From Amblyomma americanum (Eukaryota > Arthropoda > Arachnida > Ixodida > Ixodidae): 64,000 nucleotides of DNA. Below are positions 1 through 11,809 of this stretch, in pieces. The stretch spans positions 103,060,548 through 103,124,547 of the forward strand of contig NC_135500.1 in assembly GCF_052857255.1 (NCBI RefSeq), read 5' to 3'. Under the pieces are notes generated by a model that ran no database searches, was not told where the DNA came from, and saw only the letters and a list, made by a program, of their open reading frames with translations. Positions within the stretch are counted from its first letter, which is position 1. Every line of letters begins with the position of its first letter. The translations under genes and the position numbers were made by a program.

Positions 1-920
1 ATACCCACACTGGGGGATCGGCCAAGAATCGCGTGGCTGTTCACCTGAACGCCGTTAATAAAAAGAAAAAGCAATTGGGAGCGCAACACCGGTGAATTCT
101 TCCTCACGAACCGAAAATGTTCTGTTCTGCGCGAGGCAGGTCGCGCCAACTTCATCTTCATCAGTGCCGCTACATCATCACAAGGTCACGTGACCTAGGT
201 GGCGATATAACAGCTGGACTCTCACCGCGAGTATGAGCCATTAAAGACTATTGCGTTAAAAAATAAAAGTCAGTATGTCAGCTGTAGCCAAATCCAGGAC
301 AATGTCCGAAGGGAAAAGATCTACTCGGATAATGCACTGATGCAGCAGCTGAAGAAGGCCACATGAAAAGAAAACAAGAAGGGATTGGAAAAAAATTGGG
401 AAATACCTTCTTTGAAGCCTTTTGCCCGGCTTACTGTAGCCGGGTCTCTGTAAAATTTACTGTCGCCGGCAGTGTCACCTTAAGAGAAGAGACACTAATC
501 CTTCCAGATTAACTGTATGCCCGAGCAATAGAAACTTCATACAGAGAGACGGGGGCATCGTTAAAACTAAACAGCTCATCAAAGAAAAGGCTAGTTTCCT
601 GGAGTGGGCGGGAAAGTTCGACGGCCATTAACAATTGGTGCGCATTTCTGAGCACTCATTCAGTACAGAGCCACCACCGCTGAACATGACCGACTTCGAA
701 ACAGGAGCTTGGCAAGCGTCAGAGCCAATTTTCCATGTATCTTTTCATGCGGAATGTGCACCCTCGCAATAGTAGACAACTATTCGAGATTCTCCATGGC
801 TTCTCCCTTCCATTGCATCACTCCTAAAGTTTATCATCTAAAATTCTCAAAATAATCACCACCAATTGTGTGTCAACAAGGAGTAAGACTGACAACTACT
901 CAATATTTTGCAGTTTATAG
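1..920. other. Intergenic, no recognisable feature
   Basis: No reading frame with recognisable content and no clear repeat boundary was seen. It leads into the integrase remnant that follows, so it may hold decayed upstream pol sequence of that element, but I could not read any. Confidence 0.4.
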
Positions 921-1400
921 TTGGCAAACTTCAGCGCAGTCAACCAATTGAAGCACCACAGAATACAGAGAGTAATTTCACTGTGGCCTCAAGCCAGTGA
1001 AGAAGTTGAGAGGTTCACCAAGAACATCATGAAAGCAGCGAGAAAAGACATTTTATACAGGGGAAAATGGGAAACGAGCGTACCAAGTGGCACTACAGGG
1101 GACTACTGGGCTGACTCCAGCAGAGCTTCCCTTCGCACACGGACTCAAAACCACACTCCCCAAGCCTACTCACGAAGGAAACGTCGACTTTCTGATACAA
1201 AGACACATGATCAGGAAAGAAGCCACGAAGGCGTATGCGGGCAAAAGGCATGTCTCCACTCCAAAGTTTCTTCAGAAAGGCGACATGGTCCTCATGAGAC
1301 TCGAAGCGACGTGGAATCGCGACGATTCGGACACCTACGTGGAAACACGTGTGTAAAGATCCGCGATAACGGCACCAAGACGATTGAGAACCTCTATGAA
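921..1400 (+). pseudogene. Ty3/gypsy-type integrase remnant (3' part of pol)
   Basis: Decayed fragment of an LTR-retrotransposon integrase, the enzyme that joins element DNA to host DNA. One frame (from about 945) reads LWPQASEEVERF, matching the region around the catalytic Glu where Mag-like Ty3 integrases have LWP-x-A-x-x-EVER. Near 1,087 the coding frame shifts and continues as GTTGLTPAELPFAHGLKT, the usual TTG-x-(S/T)PAELLFGR stretch. It then gives KFLQKGDMVLMR, the basic C-terminal region. The frameshift and missing upstream pol make it a pseudogene. No LTR was identified next to it. The family assignment is by motif memory and is fairly secure; the lineage (Mag-like) is an inference. 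Confidence 0.75.
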
Positions 1401-1409
1401 CCTTAGCAA

Positions 1410-2850
1410 GTCGAAGATTACGCATATGGCTTGGCCAGCTAAGCTGGTCCTCTCTAAGGAAGGACCAGAGAGCGATGCGAATGTTATTAGAAAACCCCTG
1501 ACTCGAAGCGCGTGACACGGCTTCGTAGGCACGTGGATAACAAATACTGGCCAGAGCAACAAGAAGCAAGATGTAGAAACTTTTCAGGACTACATACTAG
1601 AGCGATTGTAACAGTGCCTAAACTCTGGTTCCATCGAAGGAGAGTCTGCAGTGATTTGAGGAAAGGTGTAGAGGTTGAGTTTTCTCTACAAATAGAAAAT
1701 AGTGCCCTTGCGCTATGATAGGCGGTCTCTAAAAGTACAAAAATATCTTTGCTTCGCACCATGATGAAACGTACGAAGAAATAAGAAAATTTAGCTGGAA
1801 ACTGCCAGTGCGGATCGAAAATTTTCTGTACGTCACGTGGACACAAACTTACCACATTACGCTCTGCCAAGCAAAACACATACCACTGAGCCTCTAGTAG
1901 GGCACTTTCCTGTCTGCCACCGTCAGACACGCGAGTCCCCGACTTAGTTGGGGCTCGAATCGGGAAGTGCATTAAGGCACCTACTCCACAAAGTTCTATT
2001 TCCAGTTAAATTGTGAGTCAAATTTTCTTACACTGCTGACGTTCCCAAAAGCTGGCATTGTGTTCGCGCACATAAAACTCTAGTGGTTAGCACAAGGTGA
2101 TTGACAACGCTTTCTAGTAGGATTGAAAGCCTCCTGTGAACGAAGCAGTGTTTAAAGTGTTCACAATGCAGGTCATGCAGGGAAGTGCAAAGTACACTCT
2201 TCAGTAAGCGGCTGCTTTGCCAGAGTGCAAAAGAATTACGTTTCGTTACAGTTTTTGCGTTACAAAAAGTTTGTGTAGATTTGTACAGATAAAATGCTCG
2301 GGTGTTGACATTCACCCTCAATATCAGAATCTCTTTCAAACGCGATAGCGTTAAGGTTCCCGTTCAGCGGAGGACACGTCGTAGCCGGGAAAGTCGGATT
2401 TTTCAAGAGGGGAGTGACGTCACACGTGGAGCGATGAAACGAAAAGTGTTTTAAACAATAGAAATCTGGGGATTAGAAGGTCGCAACACGACTCAAATGA
2501 AATTGGTACATATAAAGTAAATGAATCGCGCTGAAAAGACAGGTTCGTTTGAATAAAGCGCGACTTTAAACATATGGCGTGTGGTCTTTTGAAATATTGC
2601 GGAAACGAGTTCATGTCTGCGTGTGCAAGAGGAGCGCTGAGGGAACAGAATAATGCTATCGCGTCATACCCTTGAAAGCGGAGCTTAAAGGTCAACTGCA
2701 TAAATTTTAAAAATCGACACGCTTTAAAGGGTCAAATGTACGAAACTTGCAGGTAAATCATGCGAAGCCCTTTTAGGATAGCAGTTGAAATAGTGACGTA
2801 ATCTCCGATTAAAATTGCGACAGCCATCAAGCCTCTCCTCAGCGCACAAC
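1410..2850. other. No recognisable gene
   Basis: Moderately AT-rich sequence. Short open frames on both strands show no domain. Around 2,400-2,700 the sequence resembles dispersed repeat DNA, but no ends could be defined. Confidence 0.35.
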
Positions 2851-2856
2851 GCCAAT

Positions 2857-2893
2857 TGTGTGTGTGTGTGTGGGAGGGAGGGAAGGGGGGGGG
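2857..2893. repeat. (GT)n followed by purine-rich simple repeat
   Basis: Eight GT units run into G3A-rich and poly-G sequence. This is a simple microsatellite. Confidence 0.9.
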
Positions 2894-3059
2894 CACGTGA
2901 AGACATCATCGAAATTATCGGTACATTTCCAACGCATGAACGCCTGTATTGAAGGAAAAAAAAACCAACGCCGCAGAAGGCAAATCCCACCGAGCGTTGA
3001 TTGGCAGCATCCAACGAGGCACGGCACGGTGCGGCTGAGGGCAGCGCCAATTTGAAATC

Positions 3060-3695
3060 ATATCTTTCATGACGTCACACTAAAGTTTCCCGCATTCCTT
3101 CAGTGCTTTGAAGAGAAACACAAAAGTCAATCGCCGAGTGCGTCGCTATTTTAAATTCGCAAAAATATCTGCGTGTAATAATAATGACAACTTCGCACGG
3201 AACCCATCTTCCTATATTTTTTAAAGCTTCCGACCGGCTTCCGCACTGGGCCTTGATTGGTGACTAAAGCTCCCTCCGCCTTGTCTCTGAAGCACTAATC
3301 GATATGCAATTTTTAATACTCTTCCAGAAAATTGCACTTGCAAACAAGAGGTATAAACTACACACCAATATTTCATCCGGTGTGCTTTATCAGAGCGTTC
3401 TTCAAAACCTACTTTTTCTAACCTGCAAAATTGCTGTTCCCGCGTAACGCGCAATGTTCCGATGGCATAATACACCGCTCAGTCACTGATAGTGGTTACC
3501 ACTTTGCAGTTCTCTGTAACCTTCATGACAAAATAAAATAGTGCTCAATAGTTTTAATAGCGGTGAATTCATCGCAGTGCCGGCGTGCATCGGAAAAGAG
3601 CAGTCGATCTAACTTCATGTATTAGAGGACAGTTGGGTTCCTTTTACCTGTTTATCTTCTTTTATGTCAGCCCGAAGGCGAAAGGTAGAAGAAGA
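3060..3695. other. No recognisable gene
   Basis: AT-rich unique-looking sequence up to the LTR boundary at 3,696. Nothing could be supported. Confidence 0.35.
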
Positions 3696-4103
3696 TGTTG
3701 GATGCCGACGTGTTGAGGTTCTAAACTTGCTCAGTCACATTACTCGAGGTACTTCAGGAAGTAAACTGTTTAATCACATATAAAACAGTTAAGACAGAAC
3801 GCAAGGTACAACAAGAAGAGCAACTATGTACATACTGATTGGTCCGCAGAGTGACCAGACGAAATCAACCCCCAGTCCCACCAAAACGTCTTCTTTTAAT
3901 CCCTAAGTCACCACCCTCAGCGGGGACGCCAGCCAATTAGGTCAAAACACAAGCACTCATCCAATCAAGGACCGGGGAAAGGAAAACACATCCAATAAAA
4001 CACATGGGAAAGGAAAACACAATGAAAAGGAGCCAGAGGAGAGTAAAACACGCCCAATCAAAAATTGGGGAGAGGGGACCGGTCATTGTCACGAATACTA
4101 ACA
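3696..4103 (-). repeat. Candidate retrotransposon LTR (3' LTR, minus strand)
   Basis: The 408-bp interval begins TGTT and ends AACA, so it has TG...CA termini with a short inverted repeat. Read on the minus strand it follows directly on a purine tract, carries CCAAT-like boxes, and has a downstream GATTAAA possible poly(A) signal, all as expected for an LTR. No second LTR copy lies in the window, so boundaries rest on terminal motifs and on the adjoining tract only. It could also be a repeat of another class. Confidence 0.5.
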
Positions 4104-4118
4104 GTGACTCCCCTCTCG
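4104..4118 (-). other. Polypurine tract next to the LTR
   Basis: On the minus strand the sequence just before the LTR is GAGAGGGGAGTCAC, a purine run in the position of the plus-strand primer site of LTR retroelements. It supports calling the neighbour a 3' LTR. Confidence 0.5.
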
Positions 4119-4660
4119 GATCACTCCATCCTCCCCCGTGGGCCCACTACATCCTCGTTTCCCACGGGTCGGCATGTTGACTCGCTCAAAGGGCATGCGA
4201 GAACAACACAGATTGTCGAAGGCCGTCCCCGAGGAGCCACTTAAGGCGCCATTGCTTCCCATTTCTTCTTGACGCCCCCACATGCACAGTAAGTGCCTGG
4301 CAGTCATCCAAAATTGCCTCCTGGCCACACACTGAACGACCGCCGCCCGGGACATGGCCTTGGGCAGCGTCGCCGCGGTAGGGATGGAAGGCGTCGCGCG
4401 TCTTCGTCGCTGCTTCTCGGAGCGGGGCTGTGAACACTGGGGCCCGGCCAAGCTGGGTCGCCTGCGCACCCCGGACTCTCCTCCGGCGCCGTCCGCTTGG
4501 CTCATTAGTTCCATGTGTTGCCAAAAAAGAAAATGAAATCGCAGCGTACGCACTCTTGTCCACACGCAGGCGGCGTTCCGTACGTGTTTACTTGGGGATC
4601 CGGATGTGCCCAAGCCTGCCGCGCACGACAGATGACGCTGATATGAATCGAGTGACTTAG
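4119..4660 (-). pseudogene. Internal 3' region of an LTR element, product unrecognised
   Basis: A GC-rich stretch, unlike its AT-rich surroundings, lies upstream of the tract and LTR on the minus strand. It holds an open frame of up to 171 codons (4,098-4,613) whose stop falls on the first bases of the LTR. The frame shows no domain I recognise; a second overlapping frame of 125 codons is equally open, so neither can be assigned as the real coding frame. I take this as the tail of the element's internal region, probably the end of pol or a third open frame. That is inference from position alone. Confidence 0.35.
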
Positions 4661-5180
4661 TGGTTCAACTCGCTCATAACCTGTAATCGGCGGCGTACAT
4701 TTTAGCATTTCTGGGAAATACCTGATTTTCGTAATTCCACTGATATCCGTAAACAAGACATTTGATTACCGTTTATCCGTTCAAGAATGGAGTACGCTCC
4801 ATCTATTTGCTCACCATATTAAACTTTCCTATAATTCTTAATTCAAAACTATCAAGAGCCGTTCTTAGTTGTTTATTAATCGCATCTAGAACGAAAATTC
4901 TAGCATGCCAGAAATCAGACACTTCAATGGCATCCTTACTCACACACAGCACTGTCGATATTTTAATTGTCATAAATTTAATTAAACCATGACCACAATT
5001 CGATGTCCTCGAAAGAAGCGATTCTGAAAGCAGAAGTGATTCTAATTTTTGTATTTAGTAGGTTGCAACCGCCTCGTTCAATGCCCCTGTGGGCCTGTAA
5101 AAATAAATTGCCTTGCCGACACGCTTGTCAACATAAATCTAGGATGTAGGCCCAAAATCCTTTGTAGCCAAAAGAGCTTA
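4661..5180. other. No recognisable gene
   Basis: AT-rich sequence with only short open frames. Nothing identified. Confidence 0.35.
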
Positions 5181-5220
5181 TATGTATGCGCCATACCTTG
5201 CTCCGCTTGCACCTCTTTCG

Positions 5221-5294
5221 TTGAATAAACAGCGCGAACAAAGACGAGCACAAAAGACAAGAAAGCGAACGCTTTGTTCGCGCTGTTTATTCAA
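5221..5294. repeat. Perfect 23-bp inverted repeat (hairpin)
   Basis: Arms 5,221-5,243 and 5,272-5,294 are exact reverse complements, separated by 28 bases. Immediately after the right arm (5,304-5,317) is the module CCAACTAGCCCGCC, which also occurs with other palindromic or tandem repeats here (37.2, 41.6 and 44.7-45.1 kb). It is probably part of a dispersed fold-back repeat. Confidence 0.85.
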
Positions 5295-5646
5295 GATGCT
5301 TAACCAACTAGCCCGCCAAAACGTGTTTACCTCTTTCCTGTTGCAAGCCCTGCCAGCTCGTTCATGAGCCTGGTCTTTCGTCTTGGTTTCTGCGTGACGT
5401 TTGCTGCTCCAGGCGATCAATGCGAGTTTTACCTGTGCAAGGAAATTTCGATGCTGGCTTTAATATACGACTGCTCCTGGCTTGGCATCAATTATCTCCG
5501 CCTCCGGCCATTTTTACAGCATACTGTACCCTGTAGCCATCGAACTTCTGCTACTGATTGACTGGTATCGGTGCTATACACGGTAGGCCTTTCGCTCTGC
5601 TTCGCCTTTCACTACCTGTTCTTGCTTCTACCTGCGCAACGTCTAG

Positions 5647-5773
5647 CGTGCTGTGCGATGTCAGTGCCCATAAAGAAACCCCAGGCGGTCGAAATTTACC
5701 CGGAGCTTTCCTCTATGGCGTTTCCTTCTTTGCTTCTTTCAATCCCTTCGTTCTTCCTTTCCTCGCAATGCGG
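5647..5773 (+). repeat. Truncated SINE (core plus pyrimidine-rich tail)
   Basis: Starts in the shared core GTGCTGTGCGATGTCAGTGC and runs through a diverged CCCCAGG-x-GGTCGAAAT block into a CTTTCTTC-rich tail, as in the copies at 53.6 and 59.7 kb. The tRNA-like head is missing. Open frames over it are not genes. Confidence 0.75.
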
Positions 5774-5779
5774 TAGAAA

Positions 5780-7500
5780 CACCCGCCGAGAATATCGGAT
5801 ATCTAGTGCACCTTTCCTTCCTTCAAATCTAGCTTTTCTTCGACCTTCGTATTTAAGGACGCTAAAATATCGACAGCCACGGCGATTACGCATAGGCCAG
5901 GTGACTGCGCCTTACGAGATAACGCTCTAACATGGTCTATGTGTTCACGTCATGCCGACGAAAACACGTTAGCCGTGGCGTGTTTTGGCCGAGCCATAAA
6001 TTACCGTAAGAAAAAAAAAGTTTATCGTTATCATGTACAGTCTTCTACAAAAGTTTGCAGGGCGGGGATTCTCGAAAATAAATATATTGCAATTGCGGCA
6101 TGGTGAAACAGAGCAGATCATCGAAATGCATATAAATGAGAAAATACGTGCGTGCTACACTTGTTAAAAGAATACAATCTGCCCAGCGAATGTGGAAACG
6201 AAGAAATAATTCTTTTTTAGCAAATGCGCATTCCTCAAGCTGTTGTCTATGATTGTACGTTGTGTATAAAGTTGGATACGCTAGAATATCTTAAAATATC
6301 TGCTCAGTGGGCTCAAAGAATGTTCGGAAAGGAGCATAAAGAACATACTCGACCATAGTTACCTTGCATGAGGACAAATTCGTTAAGACTTGAAGTCAAT
6401 AACACCAATCACGCCAGCACTATCTAGGAACTAGTAAGAGGAACGAAAAATAGCCTATGTATGCTTTCGCGGCATGAGCATTTGCGTTGAGAAAAAGATG
6501 ATATATCAGAGAGGTCTGCCAGACGACCGAGGCTGGGTGTGACTTGGCGAAAGCAGTCACCTGTCTACATTTCTTCGAAAATTGACCGCCTGCATCTACC
6601 CTTAAGGCTTTAAAAACGTACAAGGCAGAGAAAATGACATTTTATAATAGAAGACAAGTACCTAGGTATCAGTAGAGTTTGAACGTAGAACTCCACATTT
6701 ATAGTAATCTACACTGACTTCCCTGCTTGACGCGCCATACAGCATCGATTTACCAATATTTGTGCTTAGTGCCTTCAGCCAGACCAATGGTGGATCTTGT
6801 CAAGAAAGGTCCTTTAGTCATGTTGCTGTCCATAGTGATGTGGGTCATTGCACCATCTGTATTAGTACATTTATTCGCACAAACGGATTCCACTGTTCGC
6901 CTTTGGCGTATATGCGTAGCGAATTTTGAGGGCTACGCATAATTATCAGGTCATGCTGTTGCCTTTCTCGGTGTGGCAGTATGCCCGTCATTGCTAGTGG
7001 CGAGAATATGCTGGCTGTGAAGAGGGCTGTGCTGAATAATGATTGACAATTTTATAAACATTTATCCGTGTGGAATCCCAGAAACCTTTTTTGCCAGGGA
7101 AAGTGCGCAGGCAGTGAAGAAGGCTAAAATTCAGACTGCCAAAGTTGTTAGTAGGTGAAAGAAAGATTTGTCTTAGCAGCCTTGATATCTTGAGTACATC
7201 CCAAAGAATTTTTGCAGCAGGAGTTATTTCCACATCGTCCTCATTGTACAACATGGTTGAGAAGAGCTGTTGATTGCTAGGACCAGCTTTCGCCATTTTC
7301 AGAGCTGTGAATGTTTCTAGTAGTATAAGTGCTAGTCAAACGCACGACAGCAGGAATAAAATTCACAGGAGGGTCAACAATATTTAAAGCCAAGTTCGGC
7401 GACAGCAGTTTGCCGCCAAGTAGGGAATGAAATATTAATGGCGCAGTTTCTGGTAGATTGCTTAAGGCGTCTATTTATTTCAGTCTCACTGTGTAGACTG
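5780..7500. other. No recognisable gene
   Basis: About 1.7 kb of AT-rich sequence without domains, splice-flanked Cys-rich exons or repeat ends that I could identify. Confidence 0.35.
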
Positions 7501-7501
7501 C

Positions 7502-7578
7502 TTAAATTTCCGGAGCCCATCACTAAGGCGTCCGTCATAGCCTGAGCTGCTTTGGGGCGCTAAACCCCCATAAACCAT
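7502..7578 (+). repeat. SINE 3' fragment (Ruka-like family)
   Basis: Matches the 3' third of the full SINEs at 20.96, 45.4 and 63.2 kb, from TTCCGGAGCCC to CCCCCATAAACC. It is old and 5'-truncated. Confidence 0.75.
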
Positions 7579-7579
7579 T

Positions 7580-8990
7580 ATCACTGTCAGTGTCACCATG
7601 GCGCGTTACATTGACATTCCGCTTTACCATACTGGATAGTGACCACTCAGCGTGACTTGGCGTCAGGCCAATGTAGCGGGGCGCGTCGCCGCTCTAGAGG
7701 TGTCATGCCTAATGCTACGCTATGCTAAACAATTATGTTGCATGGTGTTACGCTAACGGAATCAGTGAAGCCCTCGCCGCATAACTGGGCATTGAGCCTT
7801 GACCCTTTAAACGCCGCACTGTTGAAGCAGTGTTTCAAAGAAGCAAATATTTCCTGGGAATTCACATCTGATTCCTAAAATTACCAAAAAAGTGTCTACA
7901 TTTACAGTGAATAAGCAGATCTTTTATGTAATATTTTTATAACATTCGCGTTTCCCATATACAGAAGGGTAATGTCTCCGGAAGCAGCTCGAAAACGTGT
8001 GTACTGTGAGAATTATTTCTTGCAATCTGAAGACAGCCTTGCACCTTCCTGCATTGTCTTCGTAAAGAACAGAGAGCGAATTATAGAACAAAGCACAGCG
8101 TTTCTGTTACCACGCAAGATGTATCAGTGCTTTAGAAGCCGAGGTAAGTAGAAAAGCAATTATTCAGGAATAGCTTTAACAGCATGGCTATGAGACAGAG
8201 CTGCCACGACAACCCACGCATGGCTCCGTTCAGTCAACACGCGACAGCCCGCTGCCCCTTCGTCGCCGTTAGGTCGGGTGCACGCAAGGATGAGTTATTG
8301 GGGCGGTCTTGACCACGCCCTGAAGGTATTTACCCTATCAGTTCATGCATTCTTTTTGGCCATCGGGTCGGGCGCTTAGTCGTACAGACGCCTCAAACGC
8401 TTAGAAGGGTCTTTCAGTTGGCACACTTTGCCCAGAGGTGAGAAGCCAAAGACATGAGGCGAGTCAAACTTACGTAGAATGAGCTTGAAATACTGCCGAC
8501 GAACGCACTTCCCGATAACGTTCGCAAATCTCTGCCCACACATTTCACAGACAGAATGAGACAGCGTTTTTTCCAGCCTCCATAATGCAGGAGACATAAT
8601 TAGGAGAATCATCTCTCTTCAAACTCTCGAACGGCCAAACGTCATGATACAAGAATGGAACATTTGCATAGAACTCAGTTCCAGTGAAAGCTACTCTGGC
8701 TCTCGTTGTTTTTCTTTCAAGGAATCACGAACTATTCGCCATTACTTTCATTCTGGTTTCTTTATGTCAATATTTTTTTCCTGCGAAAGGGCTCTACATT
8801 AATATTTCAGTCTTTCAATAAGTGGATAACGACTGTTATAGTTGCCAAATTTGCTACCATCATCATACATCATGCGGAAACAAAAAAAAATTGGTAGAAG
8901 GGTGTATTTTGAAGAGAAATATAAAATTGCGTTTTATATGCTGTGATTTAGAAGAACGACTTGCTGGGCAAGTTGGTGCGTGTTTATTGT
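7580..8990. other. No recognisable gene
   Basis: Unique-looking sequence. A 78-codon minus-strand frame near 8.4-8.6 kb has no recognisable content. Confidence 0.35.
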
Positions 8991-8992
8991 TA

Positions 8993-9102
8993 AGAACGAG
9001 TTGTGCATACATAAAGAGCGAACACAGGAAAGAGGTGGGTGTTCGTCTTTCCGGTTGCTCTTGTTTCCAGTGTTCGTCTTTTATGTATGCGCAACTCGTT
9101 CT
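8993..9102. repeat. 33-bp imperfect inverted repeat (hairpin)
   Basis: Arms 8,993-9,025 and 9,070-9,102 are near-perfect reverse complements (about three mismatches) around a 44-base loop. It resembles the hairpin at 5.2 kb in size and in its ACGAACA-type arm sequence. Overlapping open frames on both strands are products of the palindrome. Confidence 0.85.
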
Positions 9103-9545
9103 GATATGTGTATGCAATATGTACAACACCACATGCACAATATGTTGGCGTCATTCCGGTGAGTTTTATCAAACTACCGTGTTGACGCTTTATATTTGGG
9201 GCCTATAGTTTCTGAAGAGATGCTCCCTGCAAGACCTCAGCAACTGTACGAAGAGTAAAAAGAATATGCTATATGCATTTTCTTTCGTACTCACTAGGTC
9301 TGGGAAAACCACGTAACAAGGTAGGCGAAAGCGACCCCCTTGGTTGTGAAGAAAACCCAGCGAAAATTCAAAATGTAAGTGTTGTGCAGCTTTTCAAGAG
9401 ATTATGAATCGCCAGACTCGTGGCTAAAATATTATTCTTAAAAATCGTACGGCCTCGCAACTAAAACAGATGATGATAAAAAATGAAATAATATTGGTTT
9501 ACGCTATGTTCACACTACACTACGCAATGCCTTTAGCGTGCTCTG

Positions 9546-9567
9546 AGGAGAGAGAGAGAGAGAGAGA
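9546..9567. repeat. (GA)n microsatellite
   Basis: About ten GA units. Confidence 0.9.
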
Positions 9568-10160
9568 TAAAACATTTATTATTTCACTGAAGTGTTCTAC
9601 GAAACAGGTCGGCGGACTCCTCAGTTGAGGACTCCGGTGGCTTGGGCGGATGCCTGGACCAGTCTGATGATAACCCAAGTTGATGCGTGTATATAAAAAA
9701 AGAACATTTTTGTCTACTTTTACCAGTTACACAGAAGCTCGTCGGTAAAAGAAACGCGTTGTATGCTATATTCTTTAAAACATTGAATGAAGAAAGACAG
9801 ACCATTCGTTCTATACTTGCAGATAGTACTCTTTTCATTTATGGCATCAAACATATATGTTTACAATTGTCAAAATGTAGCTTCGACCACGTCTTTAACG
9901 CAACAGTGTGGCGCATGATGGGTAGAGAACTACTCCGCAGCTTGAAGTTATGTGATGTTTCGTGTGTGCAGGTAGCCTTTCACGCGAATACAAAATACTC
10001 TTGCAGATACCTACTTCCCACATTACCTATTACCCGATTTAAAATGTCACACAAAACTCCTTCAAGAGCGAAGTATTATACGTACCGCAAAAAGAGACCG
10101 CCGCCAATGGCACGGATATTTTCTACTAGACGCAGCTACCAGAATCATACTACGACCATC

Positions 10161-11343
10161 ATGGTGTACACTGCACGATTTTTCGTCCTTCTGGGAGCAT
10201 GTATGATTGCTCATTACCCAGTCAGAATGTTTGGTGAACAAAAAATCACCCAATGGCCCGAAGTAGCCCCGTGCAAACTACAAAGACCAATTGGTTAGTC
10301 CTCAGTAGCATACGGGCAAACGGAGGAATGAACGACGTCATTTAAGCACCCATCTTCAGTTAAACCGCCTATCTAGGGTCGGCTTGTCGATATTAGCGAG
10401 GAGATGAAGGTTAGCATCTGATGTATGGCACAGAAGATCACACTGATGGCGACTTACCTGTAACACCATGTAAACAGTCGCAGAATTCACAACGCAAACA
10501 TAGCAATCGTGAAGTTCCATTACGCTCAAGCTTGGCAATACGCCGAATATCTGCAATTTTTTCCCCGTTTTTCAGCCGGACACCATAGACGATTATTCTT
10601 GATAGACAATTTCAGCGGGCCAAAGGTGTTCATGACGACAGTTGTTTTACAAAAACATCAAACCATAACTCTCTTTGCTGTGCTACGCAGTAAAACACTC
10701 ACCGTTACACAGCCAGATGCACTACGATCCGTCGTCGAGACCAAATGCTCGTGTCAGGACGTTTGCATGTCGTACTGGCAAGAAGCGACGTCTAATGAAC
10801 CTCAATGAGAGGCCTCTATGCGCTGAGAGGTTCTGTTATGTGTAACCTTGCCATGTCTTCATATATAGCACGAAAACGTTTTGCTTTTACGTTGCCGCTT
10901 TGACAATTGCAGGTTTTGTAACTTTTCCACATTTTGTTAGTCCTTATTTGAACTCAATCTTCTTTTGGAGAGTCTAAAACCAGAATATATTAGAATGCAG
11001 AATGCAAAATCTACAAGCAGAATTCACTGCTGATCAACGCAATTCTTACGGCACATCATGCGTTAGCATTAGTGTTTACCTCGGACGGAGCAGCCGCTGT
11101 AGATGATGGGGTCACATCATGTGAACGGGTGGTGTCACCCAGATCATCAATCACCGTGTGACACGCTGTCTCCCTTTCTACTCTCCCCGCCTCTCGCTGG
11201 TTGGCGACCATGGTGCCCCACTAGTAACCCACCTCCTTTCATGCTCTATTCCTCTTTCCACTCTCAATTTTTCTAATCCTCCCTCAGACACTTTCTGCAA
11301 TAATAGATGTTCTGATGCTAGCACAATAAAATGCCTGATCTAA
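10161..11343 (+). CDS. Candidate two-exon gene for a small secreted Cys-rich peptide
   Basis: Proposed exon 1 is 10,161-10,293 and exon 2 is 11,288-11,343 (stop TAA), giving 62 codons of product. The ATG sits in ATCATGG. It opens a classic signal peptide: MVYTAR, then hydrophobic FFVLLGACMIA, with likely cleavage before HYP. The mature part includes WPEVAPCKLQRP. Exon 1 ends at a GTTAGT donor in phase 1. Exon 2 follows an unusually long pyrimidine tract ending CCTCAG and opens in the complementary phase, coding TFCNNRCSDASTIKCLI. The mature peptide would have four Cys in about 45 residues. Without splicing, the frame stops inside the donor after 45 codons. An AATAAA lies inside exon 2, and no separate poly(A) signal was found. 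It fits the general style of tick salivary peptides, but I recognise no named family. The upstream continuation of this frame to 9,687 is judged to be chance. Confidence 0.38.
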
Positions 11344-11711
11344 ATGCCCCCGGAAATGAACCTTGAACTGCAAATGCGACCGAGAGTTTTTTGCATATCG
11401 GAGAAAAAGACGGGTAGTACACGTGAGCCGCATACGAAACCGGCACGTGGGATATCAGCCAGCTGCTAGAGATGACACTTGTGGGAGTAGAAGTCGGAAG
11501 CACGTGATCTAGTGTGTAGTAGTGCAACGAGGTGAACTTTGGCAGGCATGGCACTCATGCACCCAAATTGCCTTTGGCATGTCCTACAGACGGGCCCTTT
11601 GTCGTTGAACTCACTAATGTTACCACAGCCTTTTTAGTGCGCTAGCACTTATAGTGAACATTTCCCGCATTTACCCGTAGTGCATTATCTGTTTGCCTTT
11701 CTGCCTTCTGT

Positions 11712-11730
11712 TTGTCTGTCTGTCTGTCTG
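11712..11730. repeat. (GTCT)n microsatellite
   Basis: Four to five GTCT units. Confidence 0.85.
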
Positions 11731-11809
11731 AAGCCGGTTTTCTGGCAGTCTTCTCTGCTGCCCGCCGTCTCAGGCGGCTGCTCAATTAATTTAAACTTTT
11801 AATTTCAAT

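Noticed and set aside
4098..4613. 171-codon minus frame as a host gene
   Set aside because: It abuts a polypurine tract and LTR, and a second frame is also open; kept only as retroelement internal sequence.
5571..5930. 119-codon frame with leader-like hydrophobic start
   Set aside because: It runs through a SINE fragment and its pyrimidine-rich tail.
9687..10160. Upstream 158 codons of a 203-codon open frame
   Set aside because: No domain or plausible start context. Only the last 45 codons, from the ATG at 10,161, look like a signal-peptide exon.
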